Positions 1 through 6,687 of a stretch of 9,934 nt of DNA are shown here, in pieces (positions within the stretch are counted from its first letter, which is position 1; every line of letters begins with the position of its first letter). The position numbers were made by a program, and so were the translations under genes. A model generated the notes under the pieces. The model saw nothing but the letters and a program-made list of their open reading frames with translations. It was not told the DNA's origin and did no database searches. The DNA is from Bacteroidota bacterium (lineage in GTDB: Bacteria > Bacteroidota > Bacteroidia > NORP154): NCBI GenBank assembly GCA_002401055.1, contig NVRZ01000097.1, positions 1 to 9,934 of the forward strand. The letters are read 5' to 3'.

Positions 1-1716
1 GTTACTCCAGTTGTAAGTGTAGGTTCCGGTACCACCTGTAGCAGTTACTGCTGCAGATCCATTGGAGCCTCCAAAGCAAGTTACACCGTTGCTGCTTAGA
101 GCAAGTGCGGGTCCAGTACCCGAAATTCCAACAGTTATTGTAGCAATTGCAGAGCATCCATTTGCGTCTATTACCGTAACAGTATAACCTCCCCCAGCTA
201 AACCTGTCGCGATTGCTGCAGTCTGATTTCCCGGATCATTCCAAGAGTAAGTATAGGGTGAGGTTCCTCCGTTGGGAAATGCTGAAGCAGATCCATCACT
301 TGCCGTGCAATTTGCATCAGAAGCTGTTATAGAAATTGTAGGTGCTCCTGGATCGGTTAAAATAACTGAAGCGGTGCCGCTACAGTTGTTTGCATCTGAA
401 ATAGTAACCGAATAGCTTCCTGCGCTCAAATTAGACTCAATGGCAGAAGACCCACCGGAGCTCCATGCATATGTGTACGGTGTAGAACCTCCTGTTCCGG
501 TGCTACTAGCACTGCCATCAGAAGCTCCACAGGAAGATGGATCGGTTCCAACTACTGTAGCTGTTGGTGCTGAAGGAGCACTTAGGGTAACAGATGAGAT
601 TGCTGTGCATCCAGTTCCGTCAGTTACTGTTACGGTAAAAATTCCGCCCCCAAGACCCGTTGCAACAGCTGAATTTTGAGAGTTGGGATCATTCCATGCA
701 TAGGTATAAGAGCCACTTCCTCCTGATGCAGTTGCCGTAGCTGTTCCATCTGAAGTGCCACAAGATGGATTGTTACCTGAAGTAGAAACAGATGGAGCAC
801 CCGGTGCTGTAATGGTATTTGAGCCAAGGCTAACACAGCCGCCAGCATCGGTTACAGTTACGTTATAAGTTCCACCTCCAAGAGCGGTGGCTGTTTGGGT
901 TGTTTGAGTTCCGGGATCATTCCATGCATAAGTGAAAGGACTAGTTCCTCCAGAAGGTGTAGCAGTTACTGTTCCATCACTGTTGGTACAACTCGATGGG
1001 TCCGTACCCGTCATATTTAACACTGAAGCGCCTGGGTCTGAAATGGTTACAACTGCCGATGAATTGCATCCATTGTTATCGATAACCTGGACTGTATAAT
1101 TTCCTGCACTTAATCCGATAGCGGATAGGTTCGTTTGGATAGGTGAAGTGGTCCATGAATATACGTATGGTGAGGTACCATTAACGGCAGAAGCAGTTGC
1201 GCTACCATCTGTACCTCCGCAAGCACTCGGATTACTACCAGTAGCCGTTACCGACACCGGATAATATGTGGGAATAGAGATAGAAGATGAATTTGTGCAA
1301 CCTCCGGCATCAGTAATAGTTACCATATATGTGGAGCCAGAAGAAAGACCAGTAGCCGTTTGCGTGGTTTGTATTGATGGATCATTCCATGAGTAGGTGA
1401 AGGGTGGAGAAGTAGAAGTTGCCGTTGCCACTGCTGAACCTTTCAATGAGTCACAGCTGGCTGCGGTGGTGATGTTAATGCTAAACACACCCGGATCCGA
1501 TATAGTTACACTTGATGATGCTGTGGCGCCTATGCCATCTGTAATTAGTACAATATATGATCCAACACATAAGGCAGTTGCAGTTGCATTCGTTTGCACA
1601 GGAGAGGTATTCCAAGCGTAGGTAAAAGGAGATGTGCCACCAATTGTTCCAGCCATTGCCGTACCATCACAGTTGCCCGTACAACTGATATCCGCTTGAG
1701 TGAGAATACTTGCAGA
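1..1716 (-). repeat. SprB-type repeat array (seven complete units plus the start of an eighth)
   Basis: These are protein-level tandem repeats of about 73-77 residues in the 1-3192 gene. Approximate units by residue: 493-565, 566-640, 645-720, 721-797, 798-873, 874-947, 948-1023, and 1028 to the edge. Each has a small-residue strand with DG, a YTY(A/S)W core often followed by NDP, a GxYxVTVTD strand, and NGC or GGC. The YAWNDP stretch is close to identical at DNA level in several units: ggatcattccatgcata on the plus strand recurs near 687 and 915, with variants near 234 and 1380. Divergence between units elsewhere indicates an old array, not a recent expansion. Confidence 0.85.
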
Positions 1717-3192
1717 CAAAACTGAACATGAATATCCCAAGCCCGTATCAATACGCGTTTTGGCTACTTTGAGATAAACAATGTCATTTAGTACAAATGG
1801 ATTCAAGTTACCGTTCACAGAGAGGCCTGGTTCAAAGTCTCTTTGGTACACAATGTGAATATCATCGTCAACAAGTCGGGCCATTGATCCAAATACGCAC
1901 TCTTCAAATCCAGTACCAGGTGTTACATCAATTGGTAATGTCCAAGAACATCCCCCGTCGCACGACTTTACAATATTGATATGACGATAATTCAAGCTTC
2001 CCTGATCAAGATTTTCAATTACCGCGGAAAAAGTAACATAAATACAACCAGTAGAAGGATCGATACCAGCACTGGGATAAGCTGATAATGATTGGAAATA
2101 TTGGGCGATACCAACGATGTCCAATGTTCCGTTGTTATTTAGGTCCAAGGAGGCTGCGATTTGTATAGGTGGACTTGACCCAAATGATTCATTCCAATAC
2201 ATCAATCCATTGGTATTTGGGAAATACGACCATGTACCATCACCAGGAGTATCATCAAAATACCGCATGTTGCCAAAAAACACATGTGCCATGCCGCTCT
2301 CATCCAGCAGTACCCATCCGCCACCATCAGAACTGGTGATAGTATCGGCAACGCCATCGGAGGTAATATCAGAAATTCCGATTAAAGAACCTGTGGTATT
2401 GTTAGAATTACCATCGTAAATTACCCCACCTGGAAATACATCTAAAATTTTGGTAATAGTCCAATTGGTACCGTTATCCGTCGATTTTGCAAGAACTATG
2501 TCGTTTAGGTCACCGAAATAAGCGAAGGCAATAGTATCGCCTTTGGGCTCGGCCATGTGGTATGAGTCGCCTGACATAAAAGAAAAATCGGTATTATCAA
2601 TTCCGGGTATTACCTGATCTTGCACAGGCCAGGTGCTTCCACCGTTTAGAGAGCGAGAATAAACAAGATGTGATTGTACGCCCAAATAAGGTACGCCAAA
2701 CGGATCTCGTAATGATATATGATGAATACTTTCTCCGTTGGCGCCGCCTATTGCCATACGAACCCAAACGTTGTCGTTAGGAGAGGATGTAGACATGGTC
2801 CAGGTGCCCGATCCTATCGTATTCCGATTTCCCATTGTTAGGTTTGATTGGGCAACATTATGACACATGAAAACTTCTTTTCCTGCAGTGGTCACCGCTA
2901 TATCAGGCCATCCTGTTTTTTCTGATTCTATTCTTGATGTTGGTGTCGTTCCCCAACTAGTACCGTTGTAGAAATTATAACCGGTGCCTCTATCTGCTGC
3001 TACAACATCATAGGACTCGCTATAAGTCCAGACTGCTGAAATGGTGCCATTACTATGGTTTATAATTCTATTCTGCAAAGAAGAATTGCTCTGTAAGTCA
3101 TAAGTGGTTACCCCTATAACAGTCTGCGTAATTTGAGAATTACTCAAAAAAGGGAACATTATTAGAACAAGCAGTAGCGTAAAATTTTTCAT
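1..3192 (-). CDS. Secreted Asp-box beta-propeller protein with SprB-type repeats, C-terminus beyond the window
   Basis: The frame is open from the ATG at 3192-3190 to base 1 (1064 codons, no stop), so the protein is partial. Residues 1-20 are a signal peptide (MKNF, hydrophobic core, SNSQ), which sends it to the periplasm or surface. Residues 24-475 resemble the upstream neighbour's propeller, with Asp-boxes at 181-188 (SLNGGSTW), 237-244 (STDNGTNW) and 410-417 (SCDGGCSW). A Ca-loop-like DLNNNGTLD lies near 350-358. From about residue 493 follow SprB-type repeats of about 75 residues: DGSATA, SPYTYSWNDP, a GTYTVTVTD-like strand, NGC. SprB repeats occur in Bacteroidota surface adhesins such as the gliding adhesin SprB, usually exported by T9SS. 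No sorting domain is visible, but it would lie past the edge. No sialidase FRIP motif was seen, so catalysis is not claimed. The ligand is unknown; adhesion or glycan binding is inferred. A terminator upstream suggests its own promoter. Confidence 0.9.
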   Translation of the reverse strand, partial: MKNFTLLLVLIMFPFLSNSQITQTVIGVTTYDLQSNSSLQNRIINHSNGTISAVWTYSESYDVVAADRGTGYNFYNGTSWGTTPTSRIESEKTGWPDIAVTTAGKEVFMCHNVAQSNLTMGNRNTIGSGTWTMSTSSPNDNVWVRMAIGGANGESIHHISLRDPFGVPYLGVQSHLVYSRSLNGGSTWPVQDQVIPGIDNTDFSFMSGDSYHMAEPKGDTIAFAYFGDLNDIVLAKSTDNGTNWTITKILDVFPGGVIYDGNSNNTTGSLIGISDITSDGVADTITSSDGGGWVLLDESGMAHVFFGNMRYFDDTPGDGTWSYFPNTNGLMYWNESFGSSPPIQIAASLDLNNNGTLDIVGIAQYFQSLSAYPSAGIDPSTGCIYVTFSAVIENLDQGSLNYRHINIVKSCDGGCSWTLPIDVTPGTGFEECVFGSMARLVDDDIHIVYQRDFEPGLSVNGNLNPFVLNDIVYLKVAKTRIDTGLGYSCSVLSASILTQADISCTGNCDGTAMAGTIGGTSPFTYAWNTSPVQTNATATALCVGSYIVLITDGIGATASSSVTISDPGVFSINITTAASCDSLKGSAVATATSTSPPFTYSWNDPSIQTTQTATGLSSGSTYMVTITDAGGCTNSSSISIPTYYPVSVTATGSNPSACGGTDGSATASAVNGTSPYVYSWTTSPIQTNLSAIGLSAGNYTVQVIDNNGCNSSAVVTISDPGASVLNMTGTDPSSCTNSDGTVTATPSGGTSPFTYAWNDPGTQTTQTATALGGGTYNVTVTDAGGCVSLGSNTITAPGAPSVSTSGNNPSCGTSDGTATATASGGSGSYTYAWNDPNSQNSAVATGLGGGIFTVTVTDGTGCTAISSVTLSAPSAPTATVVGTDPSSCGASDGSASSTGTGGSTPYTYAWSSGGSSAIESNLSAGSYSVTISDANNCSGTASVILTDPGAPTISITASDANCTASDGSASAFPNGGTSPYTYSWNDPGNQTAAIATGLAGGGYTVTVIDANGCSAIATITVGISGTGPALALSSNGVTCFGGSNGSAAVTATGGTGTYTYNWSN

Positions 3193-3235
3193 GTGTAGTG
3201 TATTCTAGTTAGATGTAATTAGCGAATTAGATTAC

Positions 3236-3251
3236 CTAAATTACAAATAAA
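3236..3251 (-). promoter_or_regulatory. Candidate Bacteroidota -7 element for the 1-3192 gene (weak)
   Basis: Two overlapping near-matches to the Bacteroidota -7 consensus TAnnTTTG lie between the terminator and the ATG at 3192. On the minus strand they are TTTATTTG (3244-3251) and TAATTTAG (3236-3243), each one base off. No convincing -33 TTG was found at the right distance. A promoter is expected here because a strong terminator lies just upstream, but which element is used is uncertain. Confidence 0.25.
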
Positions 3252-3256
3252 TGCAT

Positions 3257-3288
3257 AAAAAAACCCCGCACACAATGTGTACGGGGTT
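3257..3288 (-). terminator. Intrinsic terminator after the T9SS-sorted protein gene
   Basis: On the minus strand AACCCCG, T, ACAC, a loop ATT, GTGT, G, CGGGGTT forms a 12-bp stem with one T-G wobble and a 3-nt loop. Seven Ts follow, the first two shared with the stem. It begins 22 nt after the TAG stop at 3311-3313. It should end transcription of the upstream gene and separate it from the paralog starting at 3192. Confidence 0.9.
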
Positions 3289-3310
3289 CTGTAAAAATGA
3301 TATTCACTTA

Positions 3311-6256
3311 CTAGTGAACAATCAGCTTTTCAGTTCTAATTCCATTAGAATTGCTAACTGTTATCAAGTAAACACCCTTTTCTTGATCTGTTAGATCAAT
3401 CCTTAGCGTATTAACAGTATTTCCAATTACCAATTCAGAAAATACTACCTGGCCAATGATGTTTCTAACCATGATGCTGTATTCAGCATTTCCAAGATTG
3501 GACAGATCAACTGTGAACTCTCCATTATTAGGATTTGGATGTATATTAAACGATCCAAACTCTAACTCAGAAATCCCAACAGGCTGATCAACAAATGCAG
3601 ACAACATAGCCGTACATCCATTAGAATCTGTTAACGTAAGTGAGTACGTACCACTCGCCAATCCTGTGGGATCAGGTCCGATACCACTTGGACTCCATGA
3701 ATAGCTAAACGGTCCAGCACCACCTGTTACAGCAGTGGTGATACCTCCATCGCTAGCTCCAAATGATGATGCATCCGTTATTGACACAGTAGCTACCGAA
3801 ACTGGTGGGTGAATAGTCACCGTTGTTGTATCAGACATAACCGCATCTCCACACATGTTGAAAACGGTCACGTAATAATCGCCTGATTCTGCAGTGGCGC
3901 TCAATTCTATACCTTGAGTAGTATCGGTATTAGACCACATATAGGTATATGGGGCACTTCCAAAAGCAAAAGCTGTTAAAGTAACAGTTGTGCTTCCACC
4001 ATCATCACAGAATGTTGTAGATGGGTTCGCATTTACATTCACCGTAGGTACTGGCACAAACGATGTTGAAACCGTCGTATTTGAAGTACCCCCACAGTTA
4101 GTTACACTTAACGTAATAGACATTACAGTATCAACCATTGTTGATTGAGTTGAATCTCCATTTGACCACGAATATGTCGCACTGGGCTCTGTTCCTGCCA
4201 TAAGAGTGATCGTGTCACCATCACAGAAAGGATCATTACCACTTACTATCGCTGCAGGCGGAGAAGGGATACTAATCGTAATCGAAGTAGTATCTCCACC
4301 ACCACAGTTAGAAACCATAACCGTATAAGTTCCTGTATCCGTTACTGTAATTGACTGAGCAGTATCTCCAGTAGACCAAATGTAAACTCCTTGAGAAACT
4401 GTTGAAACAGAAATTATAGATGTGTCACCGCTACACATTATCAATTGAGTAGCACTCACAGTATACATTGGTGCACCAACAGGCTCCGTTATTGTAATGG
4501 ATTCGTTTGTCGATCCACCGCAATTAGAAACTGAAACCGTGTAAGTGCCAGCACTGTCAGTAGCAATTGTACTAGTAGTAGCACCTCCTGGGCTCCATAA
4601 GAAAGCACCTCCAGCGTTGGAAGTTGCAGTAATCCAAGCAGAATCTCCATTACACATCTCCAATGTAGTAGAAGATATAGTAACAATTGGAGGTATACCT
4701 ACAGGCTGTGCAACGTTAATAGTACCTGAAACAATTGTACCACATTCCGTAGAAATGTCACATGTTACAGCACCATAAGCTCCTTTGTACCAGATTGATT
4801 GAGTAGTCTCTCCACCGGGACTCCATAAGAACGTTTTTCCGCAGGTCGCTGTTATTAAGACTGAGTCACCAGGGCAAAATAATGAGTCACCACTAACCCA
4901 ACCTGTACAAACCACCATTGAGTCGCTTACGTCAACTACAGGAATTTGAGTGTGAACTATTTCATTCAATACCCATGCGTCTCCGTCTCCGTTAACCGCT
5001 ATTCCTGGCTCAAAGTCTCTCATGTAAACAATATTTACATTGTTGTCTACGAAACCTGCCATTGATGGGTAAACGTTTTCTTCAAATCCGGTACCTGGTG
5101 TAAAGTCAACAGGGTTGGACCAGCTACATCCATTGTCGCAAGACTTAATAACATGTATATGACGGTAGTTCTGAGATCCCTGATCCAGGTTTTCCATTAC
5201 TACTGAATACGCCATATAAATACATCCATCATCTGCGATTCCAGCTGTTGGGTAAGCAGATAATGACTGGAAGTATGCAGCTACACCAATTATGTCCAGC
5301 GTTCCATTGTTGTCTAAATCTTCAGATCCTGCAATCACAATTGGATCACGATCTTCGAAACTTTCGTTCCAATAGGCCAACCCGTTTGTTGCTGGGAAAT
5401 AAGACCATGTATCATCTGCAGGTGTGTCGTCAAAATATCTCATAACACCAAAGAATACGTGAGCCATTCCATTGTGGTCAAGCATTACCCAACCAGCCCC
5501 GTCACTACTCGTAATAGTATCTGGCTGTCCGTTCCCCGTAAGGTCAGAAATTCCAATAAGATTACCCGTGGTACTGGCTGATCCCGCATCATACATAACG
5601 CTTCCTGGGAAGACATCAATAATCTTTGTGGTTGTCCATGTATCTCCATTGTCTGTAGATTTTGCAAGGATTACGTCGTTCAAGTCACCAAAATAAACTA
5701 CAGCAACGGTGTCTCCTTTAGAGCGAGATATATGATACGCATCACCTCCAAAACCACTATAGTTGGTTTCGTCTAAACCAGGAATTATACCGTCTATAAC
5801 ATCCCAAGATGAACCACCATTTTGCGAACGATAATAAAGCATTTGAGATTGCACACCATTTGGAGGCCAAGGGTTACCAAAAGGATCGTAGAGTCCTATA
5901 ACATGAATAGTTGTACCATTGGCACCACCTACTGACATTCTGTTCCAAACCATATCCTGAGCGGTAAAGTTCTGTAAGGACCATGAACCTGATCCAACAG
6001 CTCCTCTGTCTCCCATGGTTAATTTACCCTGAGCAATATTGTGACAGATAAAAGTCTCCGAACCGGCACCAGTAATTCCAAGATTTGGCCAACCTGTTTT
6101 TTCACTTTCAATTCTGGAAGTAGGAATGGTACCCCATGAAGATCCATCAAAATAGTTATAACCAGTTCCACGATCAGCAGCAGCAATATCATACGATTCA
6201 CTGTAAGTCCAGCAAGCTGACATAGTACCATCGCCATTATTGGTAATCCTCTCCAT
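3311..6256 (-). CDS. Main body of a frameshifted T9SS-exported Asp-box propeller protein with Ig-like repeats
   Basis: This 981-residue frame holds most of a gene whose 5' end (6257-6549) is in another frame. Residues 1-437 complete the propeller, with Asp-boxes at 144-151 (SQNGGSSW), 200-207 (STDNGDTW) and 372-379 (SCDNGCSW), plus DxDxNGxxD-like loops near 239-246 and 313-321. Five Ig-like repeats (452-816), one SprB-like repeat (820-892) and a T9SS type A sorting domain (903-981) follow. The ATG at 6256 is unlikely to be the real start: it has no signal peptide, and the paralog's homology continues upstream into the other frame. Restoring one base gives about 1079 residues. If intact, it would be exported by the Sec pathway, then by T9SS to the surface or medium. 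The conserved propeller suggests binding of a glycan or other polymer, but no active site is recognised. If the frameshift is real, this strain makes no exported product. Confidence 0.85.
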   Translation of the reverse strand: MERITNNGDGTMSACWTYSESYDIAAADRGTGYNYFDGSSWGTIPTSRIESEKTGWPNLGITGAGSETFICHNIAQGKLTMGDRGAVGSGSWSLQNFTAQDMVWNRMSVGGANGTTIHVIGLYDPFGNPWPPNGVQSQMLYYRSQNGGSSWDVIDGIIPGLDETNYSGFGGDAYHISRSKGDTVAVVYFGDLNDVILAKSTDNGDTWTTTKIIDVFPGSVMYDAGSASTTGNLIGISDLTGNGQPDTITSSDGAGWVMLDHNGMAHVFFGVMRYFDDTPADDTWSYFPATNGLAYWNESFEDRDPIVIAGSEDLDNNGTLDIIGVAAYFQSLSAYPTAGIADDGCIYMAYSVVMENLDQGSQNYRHIHVIKSCDNGCSWSNPVDFTPGTGFEENVYPSMAGFVDNNVNIVYMRDFEPGIAVNGDGDAWVLNEIVHTQIPVVDVSDSMVVCTGWVSGDSLFCPGDSVLITATCGKTFLWSPGGETTQSIWYKGAYGAVTCDISTECGTIVSGTINVAQPVGIPPIVTISSTTLEMCNGDSAWITATSNAGGAFLWSPGGATTSTIATDSAGTYTVSVSNCGGSTNESITITEPVGAPMYTVSATQLIMCSGDTSIISVSTVSQGVYIWSTGDTAQSITVTDTGTYTVMVSNCGGGDTTSITISIPSPPAAIVSGNDPFCDGDTITLMAGTEPSATYSWSNGDSTQSTMVDTVMSITLSVTNCGGTSNTTVSTSFVPVPTVNVNANPSTTFCDDGGSTTVTLTAFAFGSAPYTYMWSNTDTTQGIELSATAESGDYYVTVFNMCGDAVMSDTTTVTIHPPVSVATVSITDASSFGASDGGITTAVTGGAGPFSYSWSPSGIGPDPTGLASGTYSLTLTDSNGCTAMLSAFVDQPVGISELEFGSFNIHPNPNNGEFTVDLSNLGNAEYSIMVRNIIGQVVFSELVIGNTVNTLRIDLTDQEKGVYLITVSNSNGIRTEKLIVH
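3314..3550 (-). other. T9SS type A C-terminal sorting domain
   Basis: The last 79 residues follow the Por secretion-tail pattern. FNIHPNPNNGEFTVDL is the PNP strand, then come IMVRNIIGQVVFS (the usual (N/D)xxGxxV strand), a GVYLITVSNSNG strand, and a final basic segment ending RTEKLIVH. In characterised Bacteroidota this domain is recognised by the T9SS translocon and is commonly removed when the protein is anchored or released. It is the best single indicator of phylum and protein location in the window. Confidence 0.93.
3809..4903 (-). repeat. Five Ig-like repeats with paired cysteines
   Basis: Residues of about 452-816 of the 981-residue frame form five units of about 65-80 residues. Most contain C-x-G-D near the start, a Y/F-x-WS(P/N/T)G core, T(Y)TVxVSNCGG near the end, and a proline-rich linker. 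Units 2-4 are the closest to each other (cysteine pairs 534/579, 608/651, 678/721). Unit 5 is longer (750/802) and unit 1 is cysteine-rich. This resembles the Ig-like/PKD-type stalks common in Bacteroidota secreted proteins, which here would space the propeller away from the C-terminal anchor. Confidence 0.75.
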
Positions 6257-6257
6257 A
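6254..6257 (-). other. Frameshift site (one base missing) in the propeller gene
   Basis: Minus-strand reading TCT GCG GTA is followed by TG and then GAG AGG ATT in the next frame. One added base before TG gives NSAV-x-ERITN, which aligns without gaps to NSSLQNRIIN in the paralog. Homology is continuous in one frame before the site and in the other after it. No run longer than two identical bases lies at the junction, so polymerase slippage in a homopolymer is not an obvious cause. It is either a real recent mutation or a consensus error. Confidence 0.85.
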
Positions 6258-6549
6258 CCGCAGAGTTCGACTGCAAGTCATAAGTACTAACTCCAATTAT
6301 AGTTTCCGTAGGGACCTTCATGACAAAAGGTGCGCCATTTGAGTATGGATTTGCAACGGGCCCTTTTACAAAAGCTGTATTACCGCTGTTAACCTCACTA
6401 CCAGTTATTTTCTTATTATCATATACCTGAGCTTTATTTATAGCTTTTGGAGCTTTCGGATATTTACTGTTTTGAACAATATTTCCAGATTGAGCATAAG
6501 TACTAAATCCAGTGCTTAATGCTAGGCAAAAGAGTAATAGTTTTTTCAT
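6257..6549 (-). CDS. 5' fragment: signal peptide and propeller N-terminus of the frameshifted T9SS protein
   Basis: The ATG at 6549-6547 starts a signal peptide (MKKLLLFCLALSTGFSTYAQ, cleavage likely after AQ). Residues 21-82 form a lysine- and asparagine-rich segment not found in the paralog. Residues 83-98 (TIIGVSTYDLQSNSAV) are the first strand of the propeller and match the paralog at its residues 24-39. After the frameshift this frame continues to a stop at 6019, but that tail is out-of-frame translation of the propeller and is not counted as real. The start is chosen for its signal peptide and AT-rich upstream region; there is no Shine-Dalgarno, as is usual in Bacteroidota. The gene starts 138 nt after the flippase stop, and a promoter match lies between. 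Confidence 0.85.
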
Positions 6550-6625
6550 TGTGATGTTTTTGAGTTATTTAATTGCTTTTAGCGGCTTCGACGTAAAATA
6601 ATCCGTGTTTATTTGGATTGGATCA

Positions 6626-6633
6626 CAAATTTA
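6626..6633 (-). promoter_or_regulatory. Bacteroidota -7 promoter element upstream of the T9SS propeller gene
   Basis: TAAATTTG on the minus strand is a full match to TAnnTTTG. It would place transcription start near 6619 and give an untranslated leader of about 70 nt before the ATG at 6549. No TTG was seen about 20 nt upstream as a -33 element, so this rests on the -7 match and its position in the 138-nt gap (6550-6687). Confidence 0.4.
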
Positions 6634-6687
6634 AGATTTTAATTTTGAATCTCCTATACTCTTGTTAGGCCTTTAGGGAGGGGTAAA

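Noticed and set aside
440..679. Plus-strand ORFs at 440-679, 1397-1621, 1797-1979 and 2117-2419
   Set aside because: All lie antisense inside the continuous 1064-codon minus-strand gene, have no recognisable domain, and reflect the low stop frequency opposite a Ser/Thr/Gly-rich repeat protein.
1..1716. CRISPR-like or satellite repeat array
   Set aside because: The periodicity of about 225 bp is in frame and encodes a recognisable protein repeat; there are no short identical repeats with unique spacers.
4545..5696. ORFs at 4489-4686 (minus), 4545-4778, 5248-5445, 5472-5696 (plus) and 5485-5667 (minus)
   Set aside because: They overlap the 981-residue frame, which has clear domain homology; these are shadow frames.
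6254..6256. ATG at 6256 as the genuine start of the 981-residue protein
   Set aside because: It falls inside the first part of the propeller, has no signal peptide although the protein ends in a T9SS domain, and paralog homology continues upstream in another frame.
6250..6262. Programmed ribosomal frameshift at the break
   Set aside because: No slippery heptamer or long homopolymer is present at the junction, and the paralog encodes the same region without a shift.
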